Shown here one piece after another: positions 24,337 through 34,643 of a stretch of DNA of 64,000 nucleotides. The stretch lies in the NCBI RefSeq assembly GCF_002005145.1, contig NZ_CP019698.1:1736001-1800000 (forward strand), written 5' to 3'. The stretch comes from Desulforamulus ferrireducens. GTDB taxonomy: Bacteria > Bacillota > Desulfotomaculia > Desulfotomaculales > Desulfotomaculaceae. Both the position numbers and the translations under genes were made by a program. How positions within the stretch are numbered: position 1 is the stretch's first letter; each line of letters begins with the position of its first letter. A model generated the notes under the pieces. It was not told the origin of the DNA, made no database searches, and worked only from the letters and a program-made list of their open reading frames with translations.

Positions 24337-25847
24337 TGAGCCTTTTGCAATTTTGTAATCCCGTAAATACCAAGGTTTCTAGGAGCATAAAAAAGGACTT
24401 CACCCCAAATACGGAGAATTTTCCAAGTGACCAAACCCGAAAAATCCATAAAAGGAAGTGAAGTCACTTTGTATATTCTCCAACAAAACCTATTTTCCTT
24501 TGAACAATGGTTGGAAATTGAATCAGAATACCGGCTAGAACCTTTTTTTAGTGTATTGGACTTACGTCCGTATTCTCAAGCGCTTTGCTCTGATACGAAA
24601 CGGGGAAGAAAGCCCGAGAACCGAGAGGCTATTCTTAGAGCGCTCCTCGTAGCACCTTTCGAAAATATCTCAGAATTCACCGCCCTTCGAGATCGCCTGG
24701 TCAGCGATATTCGTTTTCGGTATCAGTGTGGTTTCGAACTCGCTAAGCGGGTTCCTTCAATCTCTACATTCAGTCGGGTATTTGGTCAGATTATGGAAAA
24801 AGAAATAGCCCAAAAGTTATTTAATGACTTAGTACAACAGTGTTTAGACGAAAAGATTATAGTGGCTGATACCATTGCAATTGACAGTACGGCAATTGAT
24901 GCTTATGAGAAAAAGCAACCCAAGTCTAAAAGCCAAGAAACAGGTAATGCAACTTGGGGAGCCAAATACGATACGTTTAGAAACAAAATTACCTGGTTTG
25001 GCTACAAGATTCATTTAGCTGTTGATACATCAAGCGAATTACCTATAGCCCTTGAGGTTACGCCTGCAAATATTAATGACGGCGATATGGGGCCTACGCT
25101 GATTGAGAAAGTAGCGGCACAAATCCCTGAAGGAAGGTTAAAATATGTCATTGAGGATTCAGGCTACGATCAACAAAAGAACTATGAAGCTGCGAAAGCC
25201 CAGAGAGCGCAGGCAATTATCCCTTTAAACTTAAGGAATGCCCAGGAACCACCGGAAGGGTTTTCATTTAATGGAACTCCCAAGTGCTCTATGGGTTATG
25301 AAATGGTATATTGGGGTTGCGATAAAAACTTCCTTAAGTTTCGATGTCCACATGCACTGGGTAAAGTGGATTGTCCCAATGGAATGGCTTGGTGCTCCTC
25401 TTCAAACTATGGGATGGTTGTAAAGATAAACGTAAAGGACGATCTAAGGCGTTTTTCCCTGCCCCATAGAGGAACTAAGCGATGGGAAGAGCTATATGAC
25501 AAAAGAACTTCTGTGGAACGTTGCAATTCTAGGCTTAAGGAGAATCTTACTGCGAATGACCTCCATATAAGGGGAATTAAAAAGGTTACGGCATATATTT
25601 ACCTTAATGCCATAGTGCTATTAGCAACGGCTTTAGCATCCAAAAAAATAAACTGCTCACCCCAACAAAAAGTAGCTTAAAGCACTTAAAAAATCGGGTC
25701 GATCCAAAAATTCTGTACGTCTAACCATTCATTTGGAATAAAATGTAAATAGGGTTAGGGACAGGTCATTTTTTAATAAAAACCAAACAAAAGTGTCTTT
25801 AGATTGCCTTGTTTTTTTAAAAAAAAGCCAATTATGCAAAAGGCTCA
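24337..25847 (+). mobile_element. DDE insertion sequence between the chemoreceptor and glpF
   Basis: 1511 bp bounded by inverted repeats TGAGCCTTTTGCA (left, 24337) and TGCAAAAGGCTCA (right, ending 25847), flanked by a 3-bp TAA duplication. It carries one transposase and separates the glpP-receptor pair from the leader of glpF. Confidence 0.8.
24469..25680 (+). CDS. DDE transposase of the IS4/IS5/IS1182 superfamily
   Basis: 403 residues from TTG 24469, which has AAAGGAAGTG 9 bases upstream; a GTG at 24427 would add 14 residues without an SD. N-terminal DUF772-like part (RGRKPENREAILRALLVAPF; CGFELAKRVPSISTFSRVFG), DDE residues in AIDSTAID, YVIEDSGYD and TSVERCNSRLKENL. The subfamily is not assigned; a Cys-containing insertion (CPHALGKVDCPNG) lies before the Glu. 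Intact, so possibly active. Confidence 0.8.
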   Translation: MYILQQNLFSFEQWLEIESEYRLEPFFSVLDLRPYSQALCSDTKRGRKPENREAILRALLVAPFENISEFTALRDRLVSDIRFRYQCGFELAKRVPSISTFSRVFGQIMEKEIAQKLFNDLVQQCLDEKIIVADTIAIDSTAIDAYEKKQPKSKSQETGNATWGAKYDTFRNKITWFGYKIHLAVDTSSELPIALEVTPANINDGDMGPTLIEKVAAQIPEGRLKYVIEDSGYDQQKNYEAAKAQRAQAIIPLNLRNAQEPPEGFSFNGTPKCSMGYEMVYWGCDKNFLKFRCPHALGKVDCPNGMAWCSSSNYGMVVKINVKDDLRRFSLPHRGTKRWEELYDKRTSVERCNSRLKENLTANDLHIRGIKKVTAYIYLNAIVLLATALASKKINCSPQQKVA

Positions 25848-25871
25848 TAATATATAAAATAGTAAAAAAAC

Positions 25872-26031
25872 AATTTGATATTTTGGTAGGAGTCTTGGAG
25901 ATAACCCCTGGTAGGCATTTCGTATTTGAAATGTCTAAGTAGGGGTTTTTATACTCCTTCTGGCCAGGAGAAAAGGAGACGGCCCAGACGGACATTCATT
26001 CAAAGAATGTCTGCTCTGGGCTATTTCTTTT
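25872..26031 (+). promoter_or_regulatory. Leader RNA B with intrinsic terminator, before glpF
   Basis: Same ordered blocks as leader A: AATTTGATA, AGGAGT (25888) pairing with ACTCCT (25953), GGAGATAAC, hairpin AGGCATTTC / GAAATGTCT (25913-25936), plus an inner stem AACCCCT / AGGGGTT. Terminator: GCCCAGA (25982), GACATTC / GAATGTC, TCTGGGC (26015), then TATTTCTTTT. The closing pair U-A of leader A is A-U here, a compensatory change. Likely controls glpFK (and perhaps glpABC). Bases 26032-26215 show no further gene. Confidence 0.65.
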
Positions 26032-26215
26032 AAGAAGGGAGGGGCAATGTACCAGAGTAAAAGTTAATAGCTTTTTATCGGGTTTCCACAATGTGACCCA
26101 TAAATATCCTGTGGAACAACCGGGCAATCTGTGATTAAAATGGACGAGTATGGGGTTTGGTAGAATGATTCATTAAACACTAACCAACGAAGAAGGAAAA
26201 TGGAGGGGGAATTTT

Positions 26216-26926
26216 ATGTCACCATTTTTAGCTGAAATTATTGGCACTATGATTTTAATTATATTAGGTGATGGTGTTGTTGCAGGTGTTCTGCTTAGAA
26301 AATCTAAGGCAGAAAACAGTGGCTGGATTGTTATTACAGTGGGTTGGGGTTTAGCTGTGGCAATGGCTGCCTACGCTGTTGGGAGTTTTAGTGGAGCCCA
26401 TTTGAACCCGGCCTTAACTATAGCTCTTGCCGCCATTGGCAAATTTCCTTGGGCTGATGTACCTTCCTATATTCTTGCTCAATTTATTGGTGCTTTTCTG
26501 GGTGCTGTTGTTGTATGGCTGCATTATTTACCTCACTGGAAAGAAACTGAGGACCAGGGAGCAAAATTGGGGATCTTTTGTACAGGCCCTGGCATCCGTG
26601 ACACCTTTGGTAACCTATTAAGTGAAATAATTGGTACCTTTGTTCTGGTATTAGGTATCTTAGCCATTGGAGCAAATAAATTTGCCGATGGTATTAACCC
26701 CTTTATTGTGGGTCTGTTGATTGTAGCCATTGGGGTTTCTTTAGGTGGTACCACCGGCTATGCCATTAACCCAGCCCGTGACCTGGGACCCCGTATTGCA
26801 CACGCTGTGCTGCCCATTGCAGGTAAAGGAAGCTCAGATTGGGGCTATGCCTGGATTCCCGTTGTGGGACCAGTTATCGGTGGCATTTTGGGAGCCTTAT
26901 TTTATAAAGCGTTCTTTTTAGCTTAG
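26216..26926 (+). CDS. glpF: Glycerol uptake facilitator (aquaglyceroporin)
   Basis: 236 residues, six membrane helices plus the two half-helices of the MIP fold marked by AHLNPALTIA (first NPA) and GYAINPARDLGPR (second NPA). The Asp after the second NPAR is the position that widens the pore for glycerol rather than water. Facilitates glycerol diffusion across the cytoplasmic membrane. SD GGAGGGGG, 7 bases before ATG. Followed by glpK after 42 bases. Confidence 0.93.
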   Translation: MSPFLAEIIGTMILIILGDGVVAGVLLRKSKAENSGWIVITVGWGLAVAMAAYAVGSFSGAHLNPALTIALAAIGKFPWADVPSYILAQFIGAFLGAVVVWLHYLPHWKETEDQGAKLGIFCTGPGIRDTFGNLLSEIIGTFVLVLGILAIGANKFADGINPFIVGLLIVAIGVSLGGTTGYAINPARDLGPRIAHAVLPIAGKGSSDWGYAWIPVVGPVIGGILGALFYKAFFLA

Positions 26927-28471
<1,545 letters not shown>

Positions 28472-28496
28472 CTTGATAGCGGCTTGAGAGATGGAG

Positions 28497-28542
28497 AAAG
28501 CCACACAATATCGGGACCCTTCCTGCTATTGTGTGGCTTTTT
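28497..28542 (+). terminator. Strong terminator between glpK and glpA
   Basis: A 14-bp perfect stem AAAGCCACACAATA (28497) / TATTGTGTGGCTTT (28527) with a 16-base loop and a T-run. The glpA start lies 46 bases later without an obvious new promoter, so this may be an attenuator that grades glpABC expression rather than an absolute end. Confidence 0.75.
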
Positions 28543-28587
28543 AATAAAAGTTTTTACTGCCAAGTTTTTGCATCGGGGGTTAGAAGT

Positions 28588-30192
28588 GTGGAGACGGATA
28601 AAGCTCAGGTGGTGGTAATCGGTGGTGGAGCCACCGGCACAGGGATACTTCGGGACTTGGCCCTCAGGGGTATTCCCGCAATACTGGTGGAACAGGGTGA
28701 CCTGGCCCACGGCACCAGCTCCCGGTTTCACGGGCTATTACACAGCGGTGCCCGTTATGCTGTGAAAGATAAAGAAGCCGCCCGGGAATGTATAGAAGAG
28801 AATATGATTCTGCGCCGGATCGCTCCTAATTGTGTGGAACTTACCGGGGGTCTCTTTGTACAACTGCCTGAAGATGACCCCCAATATGCCGACCAGTGGA
28901 TTACAGCTTGTACCGAAGCAGGCATTAGCTGTGCAGAAGCAGACGTGCAGGAATTAATTAAGAAGAATCCCGTTTTATCTCCCAACGTTACCAGGGCCTT
29001 TAAGGTTCCTGATTGTGCGGTGGACGGTTTCCGAATTCTCTGGGGCAATGTCAATTCCGCCCGACGCTACGGTGCAAGAGTTCTAACTTATCACCGTGTT
29101 TCTGCCATTCATCAAAGCAACGGCAGAGTTACAGGGGTAGAATTAATTAACCAACTGAACGGGCAAAAAAGATCTATTGAATGTGAGATGGTTATTAACG
29201 CTGCCGGGCCCTGGGGCGGAGAAGTAGCGGCCATGGCCGGGTTGGAAGTTAATGTGATTAAGGATAAAGGGACTTTGGTGGCTTACAATCACAGGTTAAT
29301 GAATATGGTAGTAAACCGGTTACGACCGCCGGGGGATGGGGATATTTTTGTGCCCCATGGCACCATTACCATCCTTGGTACCACATCTACTACGGTGGAT
29401 GATCCCGGTTGCACCAAACCAGGCCACGATGAAGTCCTTGCACTCATTAAAATCGGCCAGGAAATGGTGCCGGAATTAGAAAGTTACAGACTGATCAGGG
29501 CCTTTGCCGGAGTAAGGCCGTTGTATCAGGCCGGAAACGCCACCGGCGGCAGGTCTGTCACCCGAAATTTTGCTTTGTTGGACCACCAACAGAGAGACGG
29601 GTTAGCCGGCATGGTCAGCATCGTGGGCGGCAAGTTTACCACCTTCCGTCTGATGGCGGAAAAAACCGTTGACTTGGTTGCCAGTAAACTAGGGGTCAAT
29701 GCCCCTTGCCGGACTGCCCGGGAACCGCTGATGACTCCGGTGTCAGAGGAACTGCTTGAGCGGGGCAAAAAAGTCTTTGGCGTTCCCGGTGCCAGAAAGG
29801 CCGCTGAGAGATTGGGAGACAGCTTTGCCCAGGTGGTGGAGCAGGTAGAAAAAAATCCTGACAAAGGCAGGATCCTTTGCGAGTGTGAAGTGGTCAGCCT
29901 GGCTGAAATCGAGCATGCAGCCCACAGTGGGGACAGCTTTACCCTGGGAGACATTCGCCGCAAGACCAGAATGGGCATGGGCACCTGCCAGGGCACCTTT
30001 TGCAGCTATCGTACCCTGGGCGCTTTAAGTGGTTACCCACAGTTTGCCGGGAACCACTGGGAGTATTTAACCAAGTTTTTGCAAAAGCGTTGGAAGGGCA
30101 TGAGACCGGTGTTGTGGGGCCAGCAACTGCGGGAGGCCCAACTGTCAACCGGAATTTATTGCACACTGTTTGCTATGGAGAGAATGAGGTAA
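28588..30192 (+). CDS. glpA: Anaerobic glycerol-3-phosphate dehydrogenase, subunit A
   Basis: FAD-dependent oxidation of glycerol-3-phosphate to dihydroxyacetone phosphate. About 534 residues: N-terminal Rossmann VVVIGGGATGTGILRDLALRG, the HGTSSRFHGLLHSGARYA active-site region, and a C-terminal BFD-like Fe-S domain with CECEVVSLAEI and MGTCQGTFCSYR. I start at GTG 28588 (GGGGG about 10 bases upstream); an earlier in-frame start lies in the T-run of the terminator. Its TAA overlaps the glpB ATG. Confidence 0.92.
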   Translation: METDKAQVVVIGGGATGTGILRDLALRGIPAILVEQGDLAHGTSSRFHGLLHSGARYAVKDKEAARECIEENMILRRIAPNCVELTGGLFVQLPEDDPQYADQWITACTEAGISCAEADVQELIKKNPVLSPNVTRAFKVPDCAVDGFRILWGNVNSARRYGARVLTYHRVSAIHQSNGRVTGVELINQLNGQKRSIECEMVINAAGPWGGEVAAMAGLEVNVIKDKGTLVAYNHRLMNMVVNRLRPPGDGDIFVPHGTITILGTTSTTVDDPGCTKPGHDEVLALIKIGQEMVPELESYRLIRAFAGVRPLYQAGNATGGRSVTRNFALLDHQQRDGLAGMVSIVGGKFTTFRLMAEKTVDLVASKLGVNAPCRTAREPLMTPVSEELLERGKKVFGVPGARKAAERLGDSFAQVVEQVEKNPDKGRILCECEVVSLAEIEHAAHSGDSFTLGDIRRKTRMGMGTCQGTFCSYRTLGALSGYPQFAGNHWEYLTKFLQKRWKGMRPVLWGQQLREAQLSTGIYCTLFAMERMR

Positions 30193-31457
30193 TGAATAAA
30201 TATACGGACGTATTAATAATCGGAGCCGGTCTCTCCGGACTCATGGCCGCTGCCAAAGCTGCCGAACAAGGTAAAGAAGTGATGCTGGTGGCCAAAGGCA
30301 TGGGGGCGGTGGGACTTTCCTCCGGCTGTATTGACCTCTGGGGTTATAACCTGGAGGACCCGAACCAGGTATGTCAGGACCCTCTGGCTGAAATTGCCAG
30401 GCTGTGCGCTGTCAACCCGCAGCATCCCTATGCCAGGGTACGGGATGTGCTGGAGGAAAGCCTTCTCTTTTTCCGGCGGGTTTGCCAGGAAAATGGTAAC
30501 CCGTACCTGGACCACAGGGGGGGCAACTGGCTGCTTCCCACCGCCCTTGGCACTCTGCGCCCCACATACCTGGCCCCCGCCAGCATGGCCGTAGGTGACC
30601 TGCAGCAAGTCCGCGGCGTTCTGGTGGTGGGTTTTCGAGAATTAAAGGATTTCTACCCGGACGTGCTGGCAGCCAACCTGAAAAAGTCCGGGGTACTACA
30701 GGCCGATTGCCCCTTAAATACCCTGATGGTATGCGCCGGCGGGGGAGAACTTACCCCTAACACGCTGGCCTACCGTCTGGAGAACCCGGCGGTGGTGGAT
30801 CGTATCGTTGACCAAATAAAGCCCCACCTGTTGCCCGGTGCGGTCTTGCTGTTGCCGCCGGTACTGGGGGAACGTTGGGATTCCCAAGTGGCAAAGAACC
30901 TGGCCGAGAAACTGGGTCACCCGGTTTACGAAGTGACCAATATACCCCCGGCTTTACCCGGGCAAAGGTTGCAGCAAATGCTGCTGCATCACGTTAAGGG
31001 TCAGGGCGTTGAAGTGGTCATTGGCTGCACGGTCAACGGCGCCCGGGTGGCCGACAAACGCTGTACGGAAGTGCTGGCCACCGGCGCCGGCAAACCAATA
31101 AAAATATCCGCCAAAACCGTTATACTGGCCACCGGTTCATTTCTCGGGGGAGGCCTGGAGTCCAAACCGGGCAAAGCCTGGGAAAGCATTTTCGGTTTGC
31201 CGGTGGAAACCGGCCATGAAAAGTGGTCTGCCCGGGATTTCCTGTCCATGGCAGGGCACCTGTTTAATCAAATGGGCATCAAGGTAAATGAACACTTGCG
31301 GCCGGTCGATAAAACGGGAGAGGTCATCATAGAAAATGTTATGGTCACCGGTGCCAATCTGGCGGGTTGCAACCACCCCATTGAAAAATGCGGCAACGGG
31401 GTGGCGGTTGCTTCGGGATATAAGGCAGGAAAACTGGCAGGGGAGGTGGGAGAATGA
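30192..31457 (+). CDS. glpB: Anaerobic glycerol-3-phosphate dehydrogenase, subunit B
   Basis: FAD-binding partner subunit of GlpAC. 421 residues; the N-terminus DVLIIGAGLSGLMAAAKAAE is a dinucleotide-binding fold, followed by the GlpB-type GAVGLSSGCIDLWGY. C-terminal NLAGCNHPIEKCGNGVAVAS closes the FAD domain. Overlaps glpA by one base and glpC by four bases (ATGA), so translation is coupled. Confidence 0.9.
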   Translation: MNKYTDVLIIGAGLSGLMAAAKAAEQGKEVMLVAKGMGAVGLSSGCIDLWGYNLEDPNQVCQDPLAEIARLCAVNPQHPYARVRDVLEESLLFFRRVCQENGNPYLDHRGGNWLLPTALGTLRPTYLAPASMAVGDLQQVRGVLVVGFRELKDFYPDVLAANLKKSGVLQADCPLNTLMVCAGGGELTPNTLAYRLENPAVVDRIVDQIKPHLLPGAVLLLPPVLGERWDSQVAKNLAEKLGHPVYEVTNIPPALPGQRLQQMLLHHVKGQGVEVVIGCTVNGARVADKRCTEVLATGAGKPIKISAKTVILATGSFLGGGLESKPGKAWESIFGLPVETGHEKWSARDFLSMAGHLFNQMGIKVNEHLRPVDKTGEVIIENVMVTGANLAGCNHPIEKCGNGVAVASGYKAGKLAGEVGE

Positions 31458-32668
31458 GCAGTGATCACCGACTTGCTTTAGATAACTGCATAAAATGCTC
31501 CATTTGCGTGTCCCATTGCCCGGTGGCCAGGGTGACGGACAAGTTTGCCGGTCCCAAGCAAAACGGGCCCGACCTGGAGCGTTTCCGGTTGGAGGAACCG
31601 GCGGCGGTACACCCGTCCATCGGTTATTGCACCAACTGTAAAGGATGTGATGTGGTCTGTCCCTCGGGCGTTGCCGTCTCGGCCATGAACTGCCGGGCCA
31701 GGGGAGAATATGTGTCCATGCATGGCGCTCCCCTGCGGGATAAGATCCTGGCCAGGGTAGACCGGATGGGTAAAGCAGCCCGGCTGGCGCCGTCCCTGGT
31801 GAACCGGTTGGCTGGCTTGCGACCTCTCCGGCTACTGGCGGAAAAAATGCTGGGTATAAGCGCCGCCATGACCATGCCCCGCTATGCCCAAAAAACCTTT
31901 CTGGAATTATATAAGCCCCAAAACGTTGGCGATACCGGGAGAAAAGTGCTGTACTATCCGGGATGCTATGTAAACTACAATGCGCCTGAAGTCGGGTTGG
32001 CCCTGGCAGAAGTTTTGGCGCATAACAACATCCGGGTGGAAGTGGAGCAATTTGACTGTTGCGGCCTGCCGTTAATTGCTAACGGATTGTTAGATACGGC
32101 CAGGGATCAGGCCAAGAAAAACCTGGCCAAGTTACAGGGTTATATCAACAGGGGTTATGATATTGTCACCACCTGTCCCAGCTGCCATCTCACCTTGCGG
32201 CAAGAATACCGGGAACTCTTTCAATTGAATACCGACCCGTTACATGAAAAAATGCTGGATGTCTTTGAATATTTAAGCGTGTTGCTACAGCAAGGGAAAT
32301 TGGTTACCCGTTTTGAGGAATTGCCCTTACAAGTGGGTTACCACCAGCCCTGTCACCTTAAAGCGGCCGGGTGTGGTGTGCCTTCCCGGGAGATCCTGCA
32401 ATTGATCCCCGGTTTGCGGGTGGCAGACCTGGATGCCGGCTGCTGCGGCCTTGCGGGTACCTACGGGTTTAAAAAAGAAAAATACGCCATCAGCCAGGCA
32501 ATCGGCAGCAATGTTTTTAACGCTGTAAAAGAACTGGGGGTTCGGCAGGTCATCAGCGAATGCGGCATGTGCCAGTTACAAATTCACCATCTTACCGGTG
32601 TTGCTGTGTACCATCCCCTCCAGGTGCTGGCACAGGCCTGTGGCCATGGCAAATGGCTTGCCAAGTAA
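31454..32668 (+). CDS. glpC: Anaerobic glycerol-3-phosphate dehydrogenase, subunit C
   Basis: Membrane-associated electron-transfer subunit passing electrons from GlpAB to the quinone pool. 404 residues with two [4Fe-4S] motifs near the N-terminus (CIKCSICVSHCP and CTNCKGCDVVCP) and two CCG domains (YYPGCYVNYN...FDCCGLP and QPCHLKAAG...AGCCGLAG). No membrane span is obvious, as usual for GlpC. Last gene of the glp run; a terminator follows at 32679. Confidence 0.92.
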   Translation: MSSDHRLALDNCIKCSICVSHCPVARVTDKFAGPKQNGPDLERFRLEEPAAVHPSIGYCTNCKGCDVVCPSGVAVSAMNCRARGEYVSMHGAPLRDKILARVDRMGKAARLAPSLVNRLAGLRPLRLLAEKMLGISAAMTMPRYAQKTFLELYKPQNVGDTGRKVLYYPGCYVNYNAPEVGLALAEVLAHNNIRVEVEQFDCCGLPLIANGLLDTARDQAKKNLAKLQGYINRGYDIVTTCPSCHLTLRQEYRELFQLNTDPLHEKMLDVFEYLSVLLQQGKLVTRFEELPLQVGYHQPCHLKAAGCGVPSREILQLIPGLRVADLDAGCCGLAGTYGFKKEKYAISQAIGSNVFNAVKELGVRQVISECGMCQLQIHHLTGVAVYHPLQVLAQACGHGKWLAK

Positions 32669-32678
32669 AATGATATTA

Positions 32679-32709
32679 AAACTTGCATGCATCAGCAAGC
32701 AAGTTTTTT
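32679..32709 (+). terminator. Intrinsic terminator after glpC
   Basis: AAACTTGC / GCAAGTTT with a 12-base loop and a T6 run. It separates the glp genes from the glycolytic cluster. Confidence 0.8.
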
Positions 32710-32731
32710 ACTTGCGTTAATTTTTAAAAAA

Positions 32732-32820
32732 TGTGCAAATAAACAACTTTGTTGGCAGGAATTTGCTCATATGCACAGAATACAATGTTCATATAAACAA
32801 TTGAAAGGATCATTTGAACA
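32732..32820 (+). promoter_or_regulatory. Inverted repeats upstream of pyk (candidate operator region)
   Basis: Two nested dyads: TGTGCA (32732) with TGCACA (32772), and TGTTCATAT (32786) with ATTTGAACA (32812), one mismatch in nine. The area is A+T rich and precedes the pyk SD by about 30 bases. The DeoR-type regulator encoded just downstream is a candidate ligand; no clean -35/-10 pair can be chosen. Confidence 0.35.
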
Positions 32821-32863
32821 TGAGTAGGCAAGTAACCATGACTACCGCGGGGAGGAACGGCGG

Positions 32864-34600
32864 ATGAGAAAAACAAAAATTATTTGTACCATCGGGCCGG
32901 CCAGTGAAAGCCCGGAACAGGTACAGCGGCTGTTGGCTGCCGGAATGGATGTGGCGAGGCTGAATTTTTCCCATGGCACCCACGAAGAACACGGCAGACG
33001 CATCTCCACCCTCCGGGAAGAGGCTGCCAAAATGGGTAAGCATTTGGCCATTATTCTTGATACCAAAGGGCCTGAAATCCGTACAAGAATGATTCCTGAG
33101 CAGGGTGTGTATCTCTGTAGCGGTGACACCTTTATACTGGACACCGATCCCGAACTCGGTTCCCGAGAAAGGGTGGGCATTACTTACCGAGACCTGTGGC
33201 AGGAGGTGGTCCCGGGAACCCGGATTTTAATTGATGACGGGCAAATTGAACTGGAGGTCACCGCTGTGCAGCAGGAGCGGATCATCACCGTGGTGCGCAA
33301 TGGCGGGCTCCTGAAGTCCCAAAAGGGAGTCAACATCCCCGGAGTTTCCATTCAACTGCCTGCCGTTACCGAAAAAGACATTGCGGACATCCGGTTCGGG
33401 CTTTCCCAGGGCATTGATTTCATTGCCGCGTCCTTTGTCCGCAAAGCGGCCGATATTCTGGCGGTACGCCGGATCGTTGAAGAGGCGGGTGCCAGTGTGC
33501 ATATCATTGCCAAAATTGAGAACAGAGAAGGGCTGGAAAACCTCGATGCCATTTTACAAGTGGCCGATGGGCTGATGGTAGCCCGTGGGGACCTCGGGGT
33601 GGAGATTCCGGCTGAGGAAGTGCCCATTGCCCAAAAAGAAATGATCAATAAATGCAATCTTCTGGGCAAGCCGGTGATCGTTGCCACACAAATGTTGGAC
33701 TCTATGATTCGTCAGCCCCGCCCCACCCGGGCCGAAGCCAGCGATGTAGCCAACGCCATTTTAGACGGGGCCGACGCCATCATGTTATCCGGCGAAACCG
33801 CTGCCGGTAAGTTTCCGGTGGAAGCGGTAAAAATGATGGATAAAATCGCCAGACGTACAGAAACTATACTGTCGAACAAAAGCAGAGAGAGAAACCCTCA
33901 CATTAATGTGACGGAAGCAATCAGTCACGCCAGCTGTACCATTGCAGAAGATCTCAATGCAGCGGCTATATTGACGCCCACTCATTCCGGGCTGACTGCC
34001 AGGATGATTTCCAAATACCGTCCCCGGTGCCCCATTGTGGCAGCTACACCCTTTGCAGGGACGGCCCGGCGGTTGGCCCTGCAGTGGGGGGTGCAACCGC
34101 TGCTGGTTCCGGAAAGCGCCGGTACGGACCAGGTGATGTCGGTGGCAGTGACAACGGCTCTGCAGCACAACCTGGTGCAAACCGGTGATGTGGTGGTGAT
34201 TACCGCCGGTGTCCCCGCCGGTCAAGCAGGAACCACCAACATGATCAAGATCCAGGTTGTGGGTAATATTTTAACCAGGGGAGCTGGTATCGGCCGTCAG
34301 GCCTACTCGGGGACTGCCCGGAAGATCACCTCTCCTGAAACGGACACCTTCAACAACGGGGATGTCCTGGTGGCAGCTGCCATTGATGCCGGTTTTATGT
34401 CACTGGTGGCCCGGGCCGGGGCGCTGGTTGTTGAGGAGGGCGGTTTAACTTCCCACGCGGCCATTGCGGCCCTGCATTATGGTATTCCGGCGGTGGTAGG
34501 TGCGGCAGAGGCTTTAATAAAAATTTCCGATGGGCAGACCGTTACGGTGGACGCCCTCTCGGGGGTGGTTTACGAAGGTTCTGTAGCCATTCTTCTGTAG
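32864..34600 (+). CDS. pyk: Pyruvate kinase with C-terminal PEP-utilising domain
   Basis: Phosphoenolpyruvate plus ADP to pyruvate plus ATP. 578 residues: the catalytic barrel begins KTKIICTIGPASESPEQVQR; the Lys/Glu metal site is in IIAKIENREGLENLDAIL; VARGDLGVEIPAEEVP and MLDSMIRQPRPTRAEASDVA follow. The extra C-terminal domain (about 480-578) with the GGLTSHAAIAALHYGIPAVV histidine is the PEP-utiliser mobile domain found in many Firmicutes. SD GGGGAGGAACGG before ATG. First gene of the glycolytic run. Confidence 0.95.
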   Translation: MRKTKIICTIGPASESPEQVQRLLAAGMDVARLNFSHGTHEEHGRRISTLREEAAKMGKHLAIILDTKGPEIRTRMIPEQGVYLCSGDTFILDTDPELGSRERVGITYRDLWQEVVPGTRILIDDGQIELEVTAVQQERIITVVRNGGLLKSQKGVNIPGVSIQLPAVTEKDIADIRFGLSQGIDFIAASFVRKAADILAVRRIVEEAGASVHIIAKIENREGLENLDAILQVADGLMVARGDLGVEIPAEEVPIAQKEMINKCNLLGKPVIVATQMLDSMIRQPRPTRAEASDVANAILDGADAIMLSGETAAGKFPVEAVKMMDKIARRTETILSNKSRERNPHINVTEAISHASCTIAEDLNAAAILTPTHSGLTARMISKYRPRCPIVAATPFAGTARRLALQWGVQPLLVPESAGTDQVMSVAVTTALQHNLVQTGDVVVITAGVPAGQAGTTNMIKIQVVGNILTRGAGIGRQAYSGTARKITSPETDTFNNGDVLVAAAIDAGFMSLVARAGALVVEEGGLTSHAAIAALHYGIPAVVGAAEALIKISDGQTVTVDALSGVVYEGSVAILL

Positions 34601-34643
34601 CCATTCTATAGAGTAAACACAAGTTCAGGTGGGAGGCAATGGA

